NCBI RefSeq assembly: GCF_042680885.1
Contig: NZ_JBHUEO010000026.1
Location: 72,450-136,449 of the forward strand
From: Siminovitchia sediminis
GTDB taxonomy: Bacteria > Bacillota > Bacilli > Bacillales > Bacillaceae_C
Length of the DNA: 64,000 nt
Direction of reading: 5' to 3'
In this document: piece after piece, positions 8,784-16,045 of the stretch
Layout: each line of letters starts with the position of its first letter
Position numbering within the stretch: position 1 is the stretch's first letter
Translations under genes and position numbers: made by a program
The notes under the pieces: generated by a model
Told to the model about the DNA's origin: nothing
The model's database searches: none
The model's input: the letters and a program-made list of their open reading frames with translations, nothing else

Positions 8784-9494
8784 ATGAACAGGTGGATCAT
8801 GGCCGGACTATTGGTCAGTATCATATGGTTTTATGTGGAAGAGATATCTATTGCCGCAGGGCTCGAAGATCGTATACAGACGGCAACAGGAAGCTGGGTA
8901 GTTCCCGCGGATGGAGTGGTCAGTGACGTCTTTTCTTCCAGAGGCGGTACGCACAAGGGCATGGATATTGCAGGGGCTTTACATTCACCCGTATATGCGG
9001 TTGAAGAAGGAAAGGTCATTAAGTCGTATTATTCCGATACATACGGTCATGTCGTATTTCTGAAACATTCCTATGGATTCGTGACGGTTTATGCCCATTT
9101 GCAGAAAAGGGACGTTTTACAGGGGGCAACCGTAAAAAAGGGCGAAGTGATTGGAAGCATGGGGAGCACCGGGAACTCTACCGGCAGCCACCTTCATTTT
9201 GAAGTCCATTTTGGTGACTGGACTGTAACAAAGGAAAATGCGGTAGATCCGTTTGCGATATTCGGCAATGCTTTGATCGGAGAGCAAGTATATGCATTAC
9301 AGCCTTCCTTGAATCAAACAGCCGAGGCAGTTGCATCTCCCCGGCAGCTTGATAAATATATAGTACAAAAAGGTGACACGGTATGGAGTATTTCAAGAAA
9401 GCATGGTACGACCGTTGAAAAGCTGGCTGAACTAAACGGCCTGAATGAAGATAACATAATTGTGGTCAACCAAACACTAATATTAAAAGAATAA
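8784..9494 (+). CDS. M23 family metallopeptidase with C-terminal LysM domain
   Basis: This 236-residue secreted or membrane-anchored cell-wall protein has a hydrophobic N-terminus (about 5–25). The M23 (LytM/DD-endopeptidase) domain spans about 40–160, with zinc-ligand motifs HKGMD (first His and Asp) and HLHFEVH. A LysM peptidoglycan-binding domain covers about residues 191–236 (YIVQKGDTVWSISRKHG). All residues expected for an active peptidase are present, so it probably cuts peptide cross-links in the wall. AGGGGGATT precedes the ATG. In B. subtilis this position after resE is taken by sigX-rsiX. It is a single-gene unit between two terminator or leader regions. Confidence 0.88.
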   Translation: MNRWIMAGLLVSIIWFYVEEISIAAGLEDRIQTATGSWVVPADGVVSDVFSSRGGTHKGMDIAGALHSPVYAVEEGKVIKSYYSDTYGHVVFLKHSYGFVTVYAHLQKRDVLQGATVKKGEVIGSMGSTGNSTGSHLHFEVHFGDWTVTKENAVDPFAIFGNALIGEQVYALQPSLNQTAEAVASPRQLDKYIVQKGDTVWSISRKHGTTVEKLAELNGLNEDNIIVVNQTLILKE

Positions 9495-9505
9495 TGACAA
9501 ATAAC

Positions 9506-9534
9506 TTCACATATTGAAAAGTATATTGTATAAT
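9506..9534 (+). promoter_or_regulatory. sigma-A promoter of the ribU leader
   Basis: TTCACA and TATAAT are separated by 17 bp. Transcription would start about 10–15 bp before the FMN riboswitch. Confidence 0.75.
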
Positions 9535-9557
9535 GGGGTCAAATAACATAATGATTC

Positions 9558-9686
9558 ATCTTCGGGGCGTGGTGAAATTCCCGACCGGCGGTAATGAGGC
9601 GAGAGCCTCTAAGCCCGCGAGCCTGAAAAGGCAGGATTTGGTGAGATTCCAAAGCCGACAGTATAGTCTGGATGGGAGAAGATGAA
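9558..9686 (+). promoter_or_regulatory. FMN riboswitch (RFN element)
   Basis: The conserved blocks of the RFN element are all present in order: ATCTTCGGGG, GGTGAAATTCCCGACCGGCG, AAGCCCGCGAGC, GGCAGGATTTGGTGAGATTC, CAAAGCCGACAGT and GGATGGGAGAAGATG, with the first and last pairing to close the P1 helix. The element binds flavin mononucleotide. Together with the hairpin at 9747–9779 it should terminate ribU transcription when FMN is plentiful. Confidence 0.97.
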
Positions 9687-9746
9687 GGTAGCCTGCATAC
9701 ATTCAAAATGTAAGAATACGAATGTTTATTTGACGACGCCTAAATT

Positions 9747-9779
9747 CTCCCTCAAAATGAAACTTTGAGGGAGTTTTTA
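9747..9779 (+). terminator. riboswitch-controlled terminator before ribU
   Basis: CTCCCTCAAA and TTTGAGGGAG form a perfect 10-bp stem with a 7-nt loop and a following T tract. It lies between the riboswitch and ribU, so it is the likely expression platform. Confidence 0.88.
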
Positions 9780-9846
9780 TTTTTCGGGCAAACATGTATG
9801 GCTTACCTTTCTTCGACATGAGATGAATCTCAAAGGAGAGAGGATT

Positions 9847-10422
9847 TTGAAAAAGTATAATACGAAGACGTTTGTTGCAATTGGAATGCTGAGCAGTTTA
9901 TCATTTGTCCTAATGTTAATCAAGTTTCCGATCCCGCCGTTCCCAGCCTATTTGACAGTTGATTTCAGTGATATCCCGGCATTAATCGCTGCTCTTATGT
10001 TCGGACCGCTTGCAGCTATTATTGTGGAATTAATTAAGAATATTATTGATTATATGATGGTGGGAAGCGAAGCGGGAATTCCAATCGGAAATTTGGCAAA
10101 TTTCATGGCAGGAATCGCATTTGTTTTGCCGGCATACTATGTTTTTAAAAAGTTGAGAATCAAGTGGGGTTTGGCCGTTTCGCTGATCTTTGGAACAATA
10201 TTTATGGCGGTCCTCATGAGCGTTCTAAACTATATAGCCATTCTTCCGGCATATATTCTATTGCTTGGATGGGATCCAATGACCACATCCGAGCTGCGCC
10301 AGCTCGTTGTAGCAGCCATACTTCCGTTTAATCTCGTAAAGGGATTGCTGGTTACGGTGATCTTTTTACTGATATATAGCCGTATGAGACACTGGATGAA
10401 TAAGCAGACGGTTAATGTATAA
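9847..10422 (+). CDS. ribU: riboflavin transporter RibU (ECF S component)
   Basis: RibU is the substrate-binding membrane subunit of an energy-coupling-factor importer for riboflavin. I chose TTG 9847, which follows AAAGGAGAGAGG; the ATG at 9823 lies upstream of that site and has none of its own. This gives 191 residues, the usual length, with about five to six hydrophobic helices and the early ECF S-component signature near FPAYLTVDFSDIP. The ATPase and T subunits are not nearby. Control by FMN through the leader riboswitch supports the substrate. In B. subtilis it is ypaA. Confidence 0.95.
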   Translation: MKKYNTKTFVAIGMLSSLSFVLMLIKFPIPPFPAYLTVDFSDIPALIAALMFGPLAAIIVELIKNIIDYMMVGSEAGIPIGNLANFMAGIAFVLPAYYVFKKLRIKWGLAVSLIFGTIFMAVLMSVLNYIAILPAYILLLGWDPMTTSELRQLVVAAILPFNLVKGLLVTVIFLLIYSRMRHWMNKQTVNV

Positions 10423-10437
10423 CACACTCTCTTTAAG

Positions 10438-10476
10438 ATCAGGCGCAGGAATGGGGATTCCTCGCCTGATTTTTTA
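10438..10476 (+). terminator. intrinsic terminator after ribU
   Basis: ATCAGGCG pairs with CGCCTGAT, extended by an inner AGGAAT/ATTCCT pairing, and is followed by seven T residues. Confidence 0.9.
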
Positions 10477-10525
10477 CTGAGAACACCAACAGGAGTGCAG
10501 CTTCAAACAGCCGAGTTTCATCTTA

Positions 10526-10575
10526 TCCGGAAATTTCGTTTAACCCGTCCAGTGTAGTGGGTAGCCATTTCCGGA
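10526..10575. repeat. 9-bp inverted repeat in the ribU–fer spacer
   Basis: TCCGGAAAT and ATTTCCGGA are perfect inverted copies about 32 bp apart, and the loop holds a further short ACCC/GGGT pairing. It lies between two divergently oriented terminators and has no T tract, so it is not an ordinary terminator. Function unknown. Confidence 0.6.
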
Positions 10576-10621
10576 CCATGAGCTGATGCTACCATTTTAA
10601 ACTGAGCTGTAGTTTTTCCTG

Positions 10622-10654
10622 AAAAATAAAAAGGGAGAGCAGCAGGCACTCTCC
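10622..10654 (-). terminator. intrinsic terminator after fer
   Basis: Read on the minus strand, GGAGAG and CTCTCC form a stem followed by a T-rich run (A-rich at 10622–10632 on the plus strand), just beyond the fer stop. Confidence 0.75.
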
Positions 10655-10667
10655 GAAATACTTTGGT

Positions 10668-10916
10668 TTATTCAAATTTTAAAGGATCGCCGTCAAATGG
10701 CTCATCGGCAATTTTTATAGATTCAGTTGGACATCCTTCAAAGGCGTCCAACATATCATCTTCTAGAATAGCTGGGACCTCTGCAATCCCTTTATTGTCA
10801 TCCAGGACAACATACGACAACCCTTCATCATCATAATCATATATGTCAGGAGCTGCTGCTCCGCAAGCACCACAGGCAATGCATGTATCCTGATCCACAA
10901 TTGTAAATTTGGCCAT
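10668..10916 (-). CDS. fer: [4Fe-4S] ferredoxin
   Basis: This 82-residue, very acidic single-cluster ferredoxin is a small soluble electron carrier of the Bacillus type. The cluster-binding motif CIACGACG with CP later (FEGCPTES) gives the CxxCxxC…CP pattern of one 4Fe-4S centre. I chose ATG 10916 because GGAGGTAG precedes it at normal spacing; the eight residues available upstream would include that site. It has its own terminator and is transcribed opposite to ribU. In B. subtilis the neighbouring recQ-like gene and ypbB follow fer, but they are absent here. Confidence 0.95.
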   Translation of the reverse strand: MAKFTIVDQDTCIACGACGAAAPDIYDYDDEGLSYVVLDDNKGIAEVPAILEDDMLDAFEGCPTESIKIADEPFDGDPLKFE

Positions 10917-11220
10917 GTGTCTACCTCCTATACATTCCAACTATCTCAACGCTGTTCAAAATAGCGATCGGCAAAAAGTTGTTATCTAACCATATCTTAA
11001 TCCTCCCTACACAACATTTCAACTTAAATCAGCTTTCAATATTCATGTCGAACTATTTTATCTAACAGAACATTATAGAGAACATAGTCGAAAAATTCAT
11101 TTCGTGATAAAATTAAATTAGCTCGTTAACAGGTGATTTTCCGTCCGGCTTTCTGTCTAACACAGTCTTCTGGACGCAAAAGCCCATAGTCCTAAACTGC
11201 CGAAAATATACATACATAGA

Positions 11221-11832
11221 ATGAACATGAGCGGTTATGAAAAGTGGTGCAAGATCATGCATAAAAGACAGGCTGAGCTCATTCAACAACTGACACCCAG
11301 ACAATTGACATGGAATCTTTATCTTACACAGTTCATATTACTCCTGATTTCTCTGATTCTGGGACTGTTTCTTTTGGGCCAACCGTCGGATATTATGAAT
11401 AGGTTTCAAGTATCCCTTCAGTGGATTTTTTGGGGAGTTATCAATGGGATGGCAGTTGTCCTCATTGATATCTTGCTGATAAAGGTATTACCGGAGAAAT
11501 ACTACGATGACGGCGGCATCAATCATAAAATATTTAAGACAATGCCAACATGGCACATACCCATTGTTTCCTTCGTTGTGGCTTTTTCCGAGGAACTTTT
11601 GTTTCGGGGGTTGCTCCAGACTGCATTTGGGCTTATAGCAGCAAGCCTCATATTTGCCGTTATACATGTACGTTACTGGTCACATTGGTATTTGGCTTTG
11701 AATGTACTTTTATTGAGTGTTTGGATAGGGATTGTTTATGAATTTGCCGATCAACAGCTTTGGCCGGTTATCGCCATGCATTTTACAATTGATTTTTTGT
11801 TGGGAATGTATATTAAATTTGGTTCTTCCTGA
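11221..11832 (+). CDS. ypbD: CPBP family intramembrane metalloprotease YpbD
   Basis: This 203-residue polytopic membrane protein of the CAAX-protease/bacteriocin-processing (CPBP, Abi) family has the motifs EELLFRG (EExxxR) and FAVIHV (FxxxH), and a later His in AMHFTIDF. These are the expected catalytic residues of glutamic-type intramembrane proteases such as Rce1. Its substrate is unknown. No strong ribosome binding site is seen before ATG 11221, so the start could be a little downstream, for instance ATG 11257. It begins the ypbD–ypbE cluster, as in B. subtilis. Confidence 0.85.
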   Translation: MNMSGYEKWCKIMHKRQAELIQQLTPRQLTWNLYLTQFILLLISLILGLFLLGQPSDIMNRFQVSLQWIFWGVINGMAVVLIDILLIKVLPEKYYDDGGINHKIFKTMPTWHIPIVSFVVAFSEELLFRGLLQTAFGLIAASLIFAVIHVRYWSHWYLALNVLLLSVWIGIVYEFADQQLWPVIAMHFTIDFLLGMYIKFGSS

Positions 11833-11863
11833 GAGGGGATTCTTTATAAGGGGGTAACATGAG

Positions 11864-12484
11864 ATGAATCAAAGCAGGCATAATGGACAACTACCCGAAA
11901 AGAAGGATAGCTACCTTCCATCGAGGGCAGAATACCATGGTAAAAAAAGAAAAAAAGCTCAAACAAACAAACGGAGATCTAAGGTGTCTGTACCACTTGT
12001 TCTTTTGCTTGTTTTGTTAATGCTTCCGATCGGCATTTTATCTATTATCGACGGGGGAGATCGTTCAAAGGCCAATCTTGTTAAAAGTTCCGGTGAGGAA
12101 GTATCTTTTGAAACGGTTGATTCTATAGAAGATCATGAATCGGAACCTGTCGTTGCGGAACAAGAAGAAGAGAAACCGGCTGCTGATAAGAAAGCTGAAG
12201 AAAAAGAAAAGGAAGAAAAAGAGGAGCCAAAATCTGATGAGCCGCAGCCAACTCCAGCAGAAAAACAAAAAGCGGATCATCAGGGAAAGAAAGAAAGCGG
12301 CCAATCAGATGATCAAGAAGCGGGAAATGTCGTCTATCATACTGTTCAGCCGGGAGAAAACCTTTTTCGTATTGCCCTGAAATATTATCAAACCCAGGAC
12401 GGAGTTGAAAAGATCAGGCAGGCAAATGGTTTGGCGGGCAACGAGATTAGTGTAGGCCAAACTTTAAAAATTCCCCAGCCTTAA
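11864..12484 (+). CDS. ypbE: LysM domain membrane protein YpbE
   Basis: This 206-residue protein has a very basic N-terminal cytoplasmic segment, one membrane helix (about 44–63), a Glu/Lys/Pro-rich spacer (about 85–155) and a C-terminal LysM domain (about 159–205, containing HTVQPGENLFRIALKYY). The layout places LysM outside the membrane on peptidoglycan. No enzymatic domain is present. AAGGGGG precedes the ATG. A strong terminator follows 17 bp after the stop. The same gene follows ypbD in B. subtilis; its role is not established there as far as I know. Confidence 0.88.
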   Translation: MNQSRHNGQLPEKKDSYLPSRAEYHGKKRKKAQTNKRRSKVSVPLVLLLVLLMLPIGILSIIDGGDRSKANLVKSSGEEVSFETVDSIEDHESEPVVAEQEEEKPAADKKAEEKEKEEKEEPKSDEPQPTPAEKQKADHQGKKESGQSDDQEAGNVVYHTVQPGENLFRIALKYYQTQDGVEKIRQANGLAGNEISVGQTLKIPQP

Positions 12485-12501
12485 ATTGTCACATACGAAG
12501 A

Positions 12502-12541
12502 AACAACCCCTCATACGATTAGGTAAGAGGGGTTGTTTTTT
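12502..12541 (+). terminator. intrinsic terminator after ypbE
   Basis: AACAACCCCTC and GAGGGGTTGTT form a perfect 11-bp stem followed by T residues. Confidence 0.92.
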
Positions 12542-12554
12542 GGGGGGATTAAAT

Positions 12555-13010
12555 GTGGATAAAATGATGGCCGTTTTGGAAGAGCAGGTAGACGAAGCGA
12601 TGAAAACCATGATCTGTCATTTAATTGATAAAAAGTTAAAATATGATCATTATAAAAGCACACATTTTTTTCTCTTGTCTATCTTTATTTTATATACAGT
12701 GACGATGTTGTTTTTATGTTATACATTGGTAATAATCCCGAATAACTTTTCCATGATCAATAGTTTAACCCAGTTGCTCGGCTCCAGGTATTTGATTTTT
12801 TTATTTCTGGCAGGAGTTTTCTTGTTTGGTGTCCTAAAGTATTACTTTGATAAAAAAGAAAAAGCAGAAGCAGAATTTCATGATTTAAGGTGTGAATTAA
12901 TTGAAAAAAGCCAGGAAATGTGGAGAAAGGAACAATGGGGGAACAGGCATAAAGTATTTGACCAATTAAAGCAGAAGTATGATATTAATATGTACTATGA
13001 AAGTAAATGA
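12555..13010 (+). CDS. ypbF: membrane protein YpbF
   Basis: This 151-residue protein has two membrane helices (about 36–60 and 75–95) and a basic, charged C-terminal cytoplasmic tail. I chose GTG 12555, which follows GGGGGG at 12542–12547. The frame is open further upstream, but that extension would run through the ypbE terminator and lacks a ribosome binding site. The length agrees with B. subtilis YpbF (about 147 residues), which lies in the same order. No functional motif is recognised. Confidence 0.82.
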   Translation: MDKMMAVLEEQVDEAMKTMICHLIDKKLKYDHYKSTHFFLLSIFILYTVTMLFLCYTLVIIPNNFSMINSLTQLLGSRYLIFLFLAGVFLFGVLKYYFDKKEKAEAEFHDLRCELIEKSQEMWRKEQWGNRHKVFDQLKQKYDINMYYESK

Positions 13011-13375
13011 ATGGCAATAGCTGCTTTCGTAAGATAATAGCGGGAATGAACTTTATAGAGCTCTTGTCCACCTTTAGTATGGGATATTCATTGGCCGGGT
13101 GATATAGCCCCCAGGGTCAAACACACGCGGATGGATCTTGGGTTTTGTTATTGCATCCGTTTGATCGCTGACTCCATCTGTGTTTTGAAAAAAGCCGGGG
13201 CCGAATATTCAAGGGCAGCAACGGAATCACATGTCTCGGACCTAAATAAGAAATTCCGGGTGAATGCCATGCCTCGTGCATATGATATAGTCTGTTTTTG
13301 CCAATCTATAACGAGGGTTCCTAACAATTCATAAAGAATGAAGCTTATTAAATTTGCTTAAAACAGGGTGATAGC
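13011..13375. other. 365-bp spacer between ypbF and ypbG
   Basis: No intact gene is supported. The right end holds the ribosome binding site of ypbG. The bulk is covered by open stretches on the minus strand that may be a frameshifted gene remnant (separate entry). The plus-strand frame at 13131–13334 is probably its shadow. Confidence 0.5.
13074..13345 (-). pseudogene. possible frameshifted gene remnant, unidentified
   Basis: Two minus-strand frames are open one after the other. The upstream one runs from about 13345 to a TAA at 13148–13150 and includes GTLVIDWQKQTISYARG. The downstream one runs from 13208 to a TAA at 13074–13076 and includes KIHPRVFDPGGYITRPMNIP. They overlap near 13150–13208 in different frames, so one frameshift would join them into roughly 90 residues. 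The amino-acid composition is protein-like, but I recognise no family and see no ribosome binding site. Chance open frames of this length are possible. Confidence 0.33.
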
Positions 13376-14158
13376 ATGGTAAGTGCCGGAATCAGTATTG
13401 TAATCTTAGCCTCAGTAATCGGAATCCTAAGTTTATTCATAACCATGGTGCGTTCAGCCTTTGCAAATACCGTTCGCACGGATAGCTTATCATTTAAGCA
13501 ATATCCCGAAGGCCTGGATGAACTATCCATTTTTTTTATTTCTGATATACATCGCAGAACGGTCCATGAAAATATCATCCGTCAAGTGAAAGGAGAAGCG
13601 GATATTGTTGTCATCGGTGGAGATCTTGCGGAACAGGGTGTTTCCTTTTCAAAGGTGCGGCAGAATGTAAAAAACCTCAGCGAAATCGCACCTGTCTATT
13701 TTATTTGGGGGAATAATGATTACGAAATTGACGCCGGCAAACTCAAGGGGTTATTCCAGGAATGCTCTGTAACGGCATTAAAAAATCATTCTGTTTATTT
13801 AAAACCGTTTCATGATCAAATTGCATTAATCGGAGTGGATTACACCGATACAAGTAATCATTTAAAGGCAATTCTCCATTCCATTAAACGCCCAGTTTTC
13901 CGGATCGTACTAAGTCATAACCCGGCCCTTGCCGAACAATTGTCTGAAGAGGATCAGTGCCATCTTATGCTCAGCGGCCATACACATGGCGGCCAAATCA
14001 GAATCATTGGACTCAGCCCTTATGAAAAAGGAGGAATAAAAAAATACCCCGGGACCACTTTGTTTCTCAGCAATGGGTATGGAACATCACTTGTCCCGCT
14101 CAGGCTTGGCGCTCCTGCCGAGACCCATTTGATAAAAGTATGCAGGCAAAATAACTAG
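13376..14158 (+). CDS. ypbG: calcineurin-like metallophosphoesterase YpbG
   Basis: This 260-residue, membrane-anchored phosphoesterase has an N-terminal hydrophobic helix (about 5–27) followed by a complete metallophosphoesterase domain. The motifs are SDIHRR (metal Asp and His), GGDLAE, GNNDYEID (GNxD/E), SHNPAL and GHTHGGQ. They form the two-metal site. The physiological substrate is unknown; the fold resembles UDP-diacylglucosamine hydrolase and YkuE-like enzymes. The same gene sits between ypbF and ypbH in B. subtilis. Confidence 0.9.
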   Translation: MVSAGISIVILASVIGILSLFITMVRSAFANTVRTDSLSFKQYPEGLDELSIFFISDIHRRTVHENIIRQVKGEADIVVIGGDLAEQGVSFSKVRQNVKNLSEIAPVYFIWGNNDYEIDAGKLKGLFQECSVTALKNHSVYLKPFHDQIALIGVDYTDTSNHLKAILHSIKRPVFRIVLSHNPALAEQLSEEDQCHLMLSGHTHGGQIRIIGLSPYEKGGIKKYPGTTLFLSNGYGTSLVPLRLGAPAETHLIKVCRQNN

Positions 14159-14212
14159 TATGCTTATCGGGTATACTCCGTCCAAGACAGAAACGATCAC
14201 TCCATGGGTTTC

Positions 14213-14284
14213 TTAAGCAAAAAACAGTGCTGCTTTGGAATGCCTGTAAAAAACGGGATGGAGAGATTCTTCATTGTCTGACAT
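14213..14284 (-). CDS. possible 23-residue peptide gene
   Basis: On the minus strand ATG 14284 is preceded at ideal spacing by GGAGGATGG. The frame runs 23 codons to a TAA and starts MSDNEESLHPVFYRH. Nothing similar is known to me, and the frame is also open for about 20 codons upstream, so it could be the end of a decayed longer gene. It lies in the ypbG–ypbH spacer, opposite to both neighbours. Confidence 0.25.
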   Translation of the reverse strand: MSDNEESLHPVFYRHSKAALFFA

Positions 14285-14345
14285 GAACCATCCTCCGGCT
14301 TCATCATAATATGAGGATAACAGTATTCCTCGGGAGGCGGAGCAA

Positions 14346-14915
14346 ATGAAGCTGGAGAGAATCTCATCCAATAAGATCAAATACTCCATCACTTTTGATG
14401 AATTAACAAAAAAGGGGTTTTTGCAGGAGGAAATTTTAAAAGATTCTTTTATTTGGGATGTTTTATTTGATGAAATGCTGGATGAAGCCAGCCGGATTTA
14501 CGAATTTAATGACATCGGGGCCGTCTCCATCGAGATTTTTTCATTAACTTCAAAGGAGCTCGTTCTCATCTTAACTTTAGAAGAAGAGAATCTGTATGAG
14601 GAACATGTGCAAGATCCTGAAATCGAATTACATGAAGATATATTATATAAGTTCGAGGACTTCGAGTATATCATATGGCTGGCCAAAAGGTTTCAAACAT
14701 TAAATATACCATATGGGGAAAGCTCTCTATACGCTTTGGATGACTGTTATTATGTAAAGATTGCAACAGAAGCCGGCTTCCGCGATCCTATTGAGTGCCT
14801 TTGCAGTGAATACGGGGAATACTCTGAAGTATCCGAAGCCTATTTAAATGAATACGGGGCACGGATTATTGATGAAGGGGTATTTCCGTTCATTTACTAC
14901 CACTTTTCAAACTAA
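14346..14915 (+). CDS. ypbH: adaptor protein YpbH (MecB, MecA paralogue)
   Basis: This 189-residue acidic protein is a MecA-family adaptor for the ClpC protease. The N-terminal substrate-binding part starts MKLERISSNKIKYSITFDEL, as in MecA. After a short acidic linker the C-terminal domain (about 100–189) would contact ClpC. In B. subtilis YpbH and MecA both act on ClpCP, with roles in competence and sporulation. The ATG follows GGGAGGCGGAG. GudB, which follows ypbH in B. subtilis, is absent here. Confidence 0.9.
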   Translation: MKLERISSNKIKYSITFDELTKKGFLQEEILKDSFIWDVLFDEMLDEASRIYEFNDIGAVSIEIFSLTSKELVLILTLEEENLYEEHVQDPEIELHEDILYKFEDFEYIIWLAKRFQTLNIPYGESSLYALDDCYYVKIATEAGFRDPIECLCSEYGEYSEVSEAYLNEYGARIIDEGVFPFIYYHFSN

Positions 14916-14932
14916 TTTTTTGCGCGAATCAT

Positions 14933-14967
14933 AAAAATCTCCTATCATGAGATATGGAGATTTTTTT
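14933..14967 (+). terminator. intrinsic terminator after ypbH
   Basis: AAATCTCC and GGAGATTT form the stem, followed by a seven-T run. It also has A residues on the 5' side, so it could work in both directions. Confidence 0.8.
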
Positions 14968-14997
14968 ATGATGTGTCAGATAGGAGAGAGTCGGCTC

Positions 14998-15984
14998 ATG
15001 CAGCAGGAAGAATGTATTATTGTGGGGGCGGGACCTTGTGGTTTATCCGCTGCCATTGAATTAAAGCAAATGGGAAAAAACCCTTTGGTTATAGAAAAAG
15101 GAAATATTGTGAATGCCATTTATCGGTATCCGACTCACCAGACTTTTTTCAGCACGAGTGAGAAACTGGAAATAGGGGATATCCCCTTCCTGACCATTCA
15201 TCGGAAGCCCAAACGGAACGAAGCTTTAACATACTATAGGGAAGTTGTAAAAAGAAAAAGCTTGAGGATCAACCGATTTGAAACCGTTCGAACTGTTCAA
15301 AAGAAAAACAATGGGATGTTTAGTATACAGACAGATAAAGCCAAATACGAGTCACGATATGTCATTATTGCCACCGGTTATTACGACAGCCCGAATATGC
15401 TGGGAATTAAGGGGGAGGACCTTCCAAAAGTTTTTCATTATTTTAAAGAGGCACACCCTTATTTTGATACCGACGTGGTAGTCATTGGCGGAAAAAACTC
15501 TGCCATTGATGCAGCTTTAGAGCTTCAAAAGGCAGGGGCACGGGTGACTGTATTGTACCGGGGCAGCGATTATTCGCCCAGTATTAAGCCTTGGGTGCTT
15601 CCTGATTTTGAAGCTTTGGTACGAGACGGAGAAATTTCCATGCAGTTTCATTCAGTAGTAAAGGAAATTACCGAAACCAGCCTAGTGTATGTGACCCGCC
15701 AAAAAGAAGTGGAAATTCCCAATGATTTTGTATTTGCCATGACCGGATATCATCCGGATCATTCGTTTATCACATCCATGGGTGTACGAATAGATGAAAG
15801 GACCGGGAGGCCTCATTACGACCCGGAGACGATGGAGACAAATGTTTCAAACTTATTTATTGCAGGCGTGATTGCTGCGGGGAATAATGCAAATGAAATC
15901 TTTATTGAAAACGGGCGATTTCATGGCGGCCAAATTGCTGCAGCCGTCCAAAAAAAGGAGACCCATTATATATCCCGGCCTTAA
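14998..15984 (+). CDS. ypdA: bacillithiol disulfide reductase YpdA
   Basis: This 328-residue FAD- and NADPH-dependent oxidoreductase has the N-terminal FAD motif GAGPCGLSAAIE, the ATGYYDSPN segment and a second nucleotide-binding fold with GGKNSAIDAA. It is the YpdA (Bdr) family, which reduces bacillithiol disulfide. I chose ATG 14998 because AGGAGAG lies upstream; the longer upstream reading would pass through the terminator hairpin. The bacillithiol synthesis genes bshA and bshB1 are encoded 30 kb downstream in this window, which supports the role. Confidence 0.93.
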   Translation: MQQEECIIVGAGPCGLSAAIELKQMGKNPLVIEKGNIVNAIYRYPTHQTFFSTSEKLEIGDIPFLTIHRKPKRNEALTYYREVVKRKSLRINRFETVRTVQKKNNGMFSIQTDKAKYESRYVIIATGYYDSPNMLGIKGEDLPKVFHYFKEAHPYFDTDVVVIGGKNSAIDAALELQKAGARVTVLYRGSDYSPSIKPWVLPDFEALVRDGEISMQFHSVVKEITETSLVYVTRQKEVEIPNDFVFAMTGYHPDHSFITSMGVRIDERTGRPHYDPETMETNVSNLFIAGVIAAGNNANEIFIENGRFHGGQIAAAVQKKETHYISRP

Positions 15985-16000
15985 AGGACCGGGATTTTTT
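15972..16000 (+). terminator. intrinsic terminator after ypdA
   Basis: ATCCCGG pairs with CCGGGAT around an inner CCTTAAAGG palindrome and is followed by six T residues. It overlaps the ypdA stop region and lies between the convergent ypdA and ansA. Confidence 0.88.
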
Positions 16001-16045
16001 ATTGCAAATCGTTGGGATTATTCTTGCGTCAAATGGATAAGCACT

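Noticed and set aside
12486..12554. Upstream start of ypbF
   Set aside because: It would translate through the ypbE terminator; the GGGGGG site points to GTG 12555.
13131..13334. 67-codon plus-strand ORF before ypbG
   Set aside because: Probably the shadow of the minus-strand remnant; no ribosome binding site.
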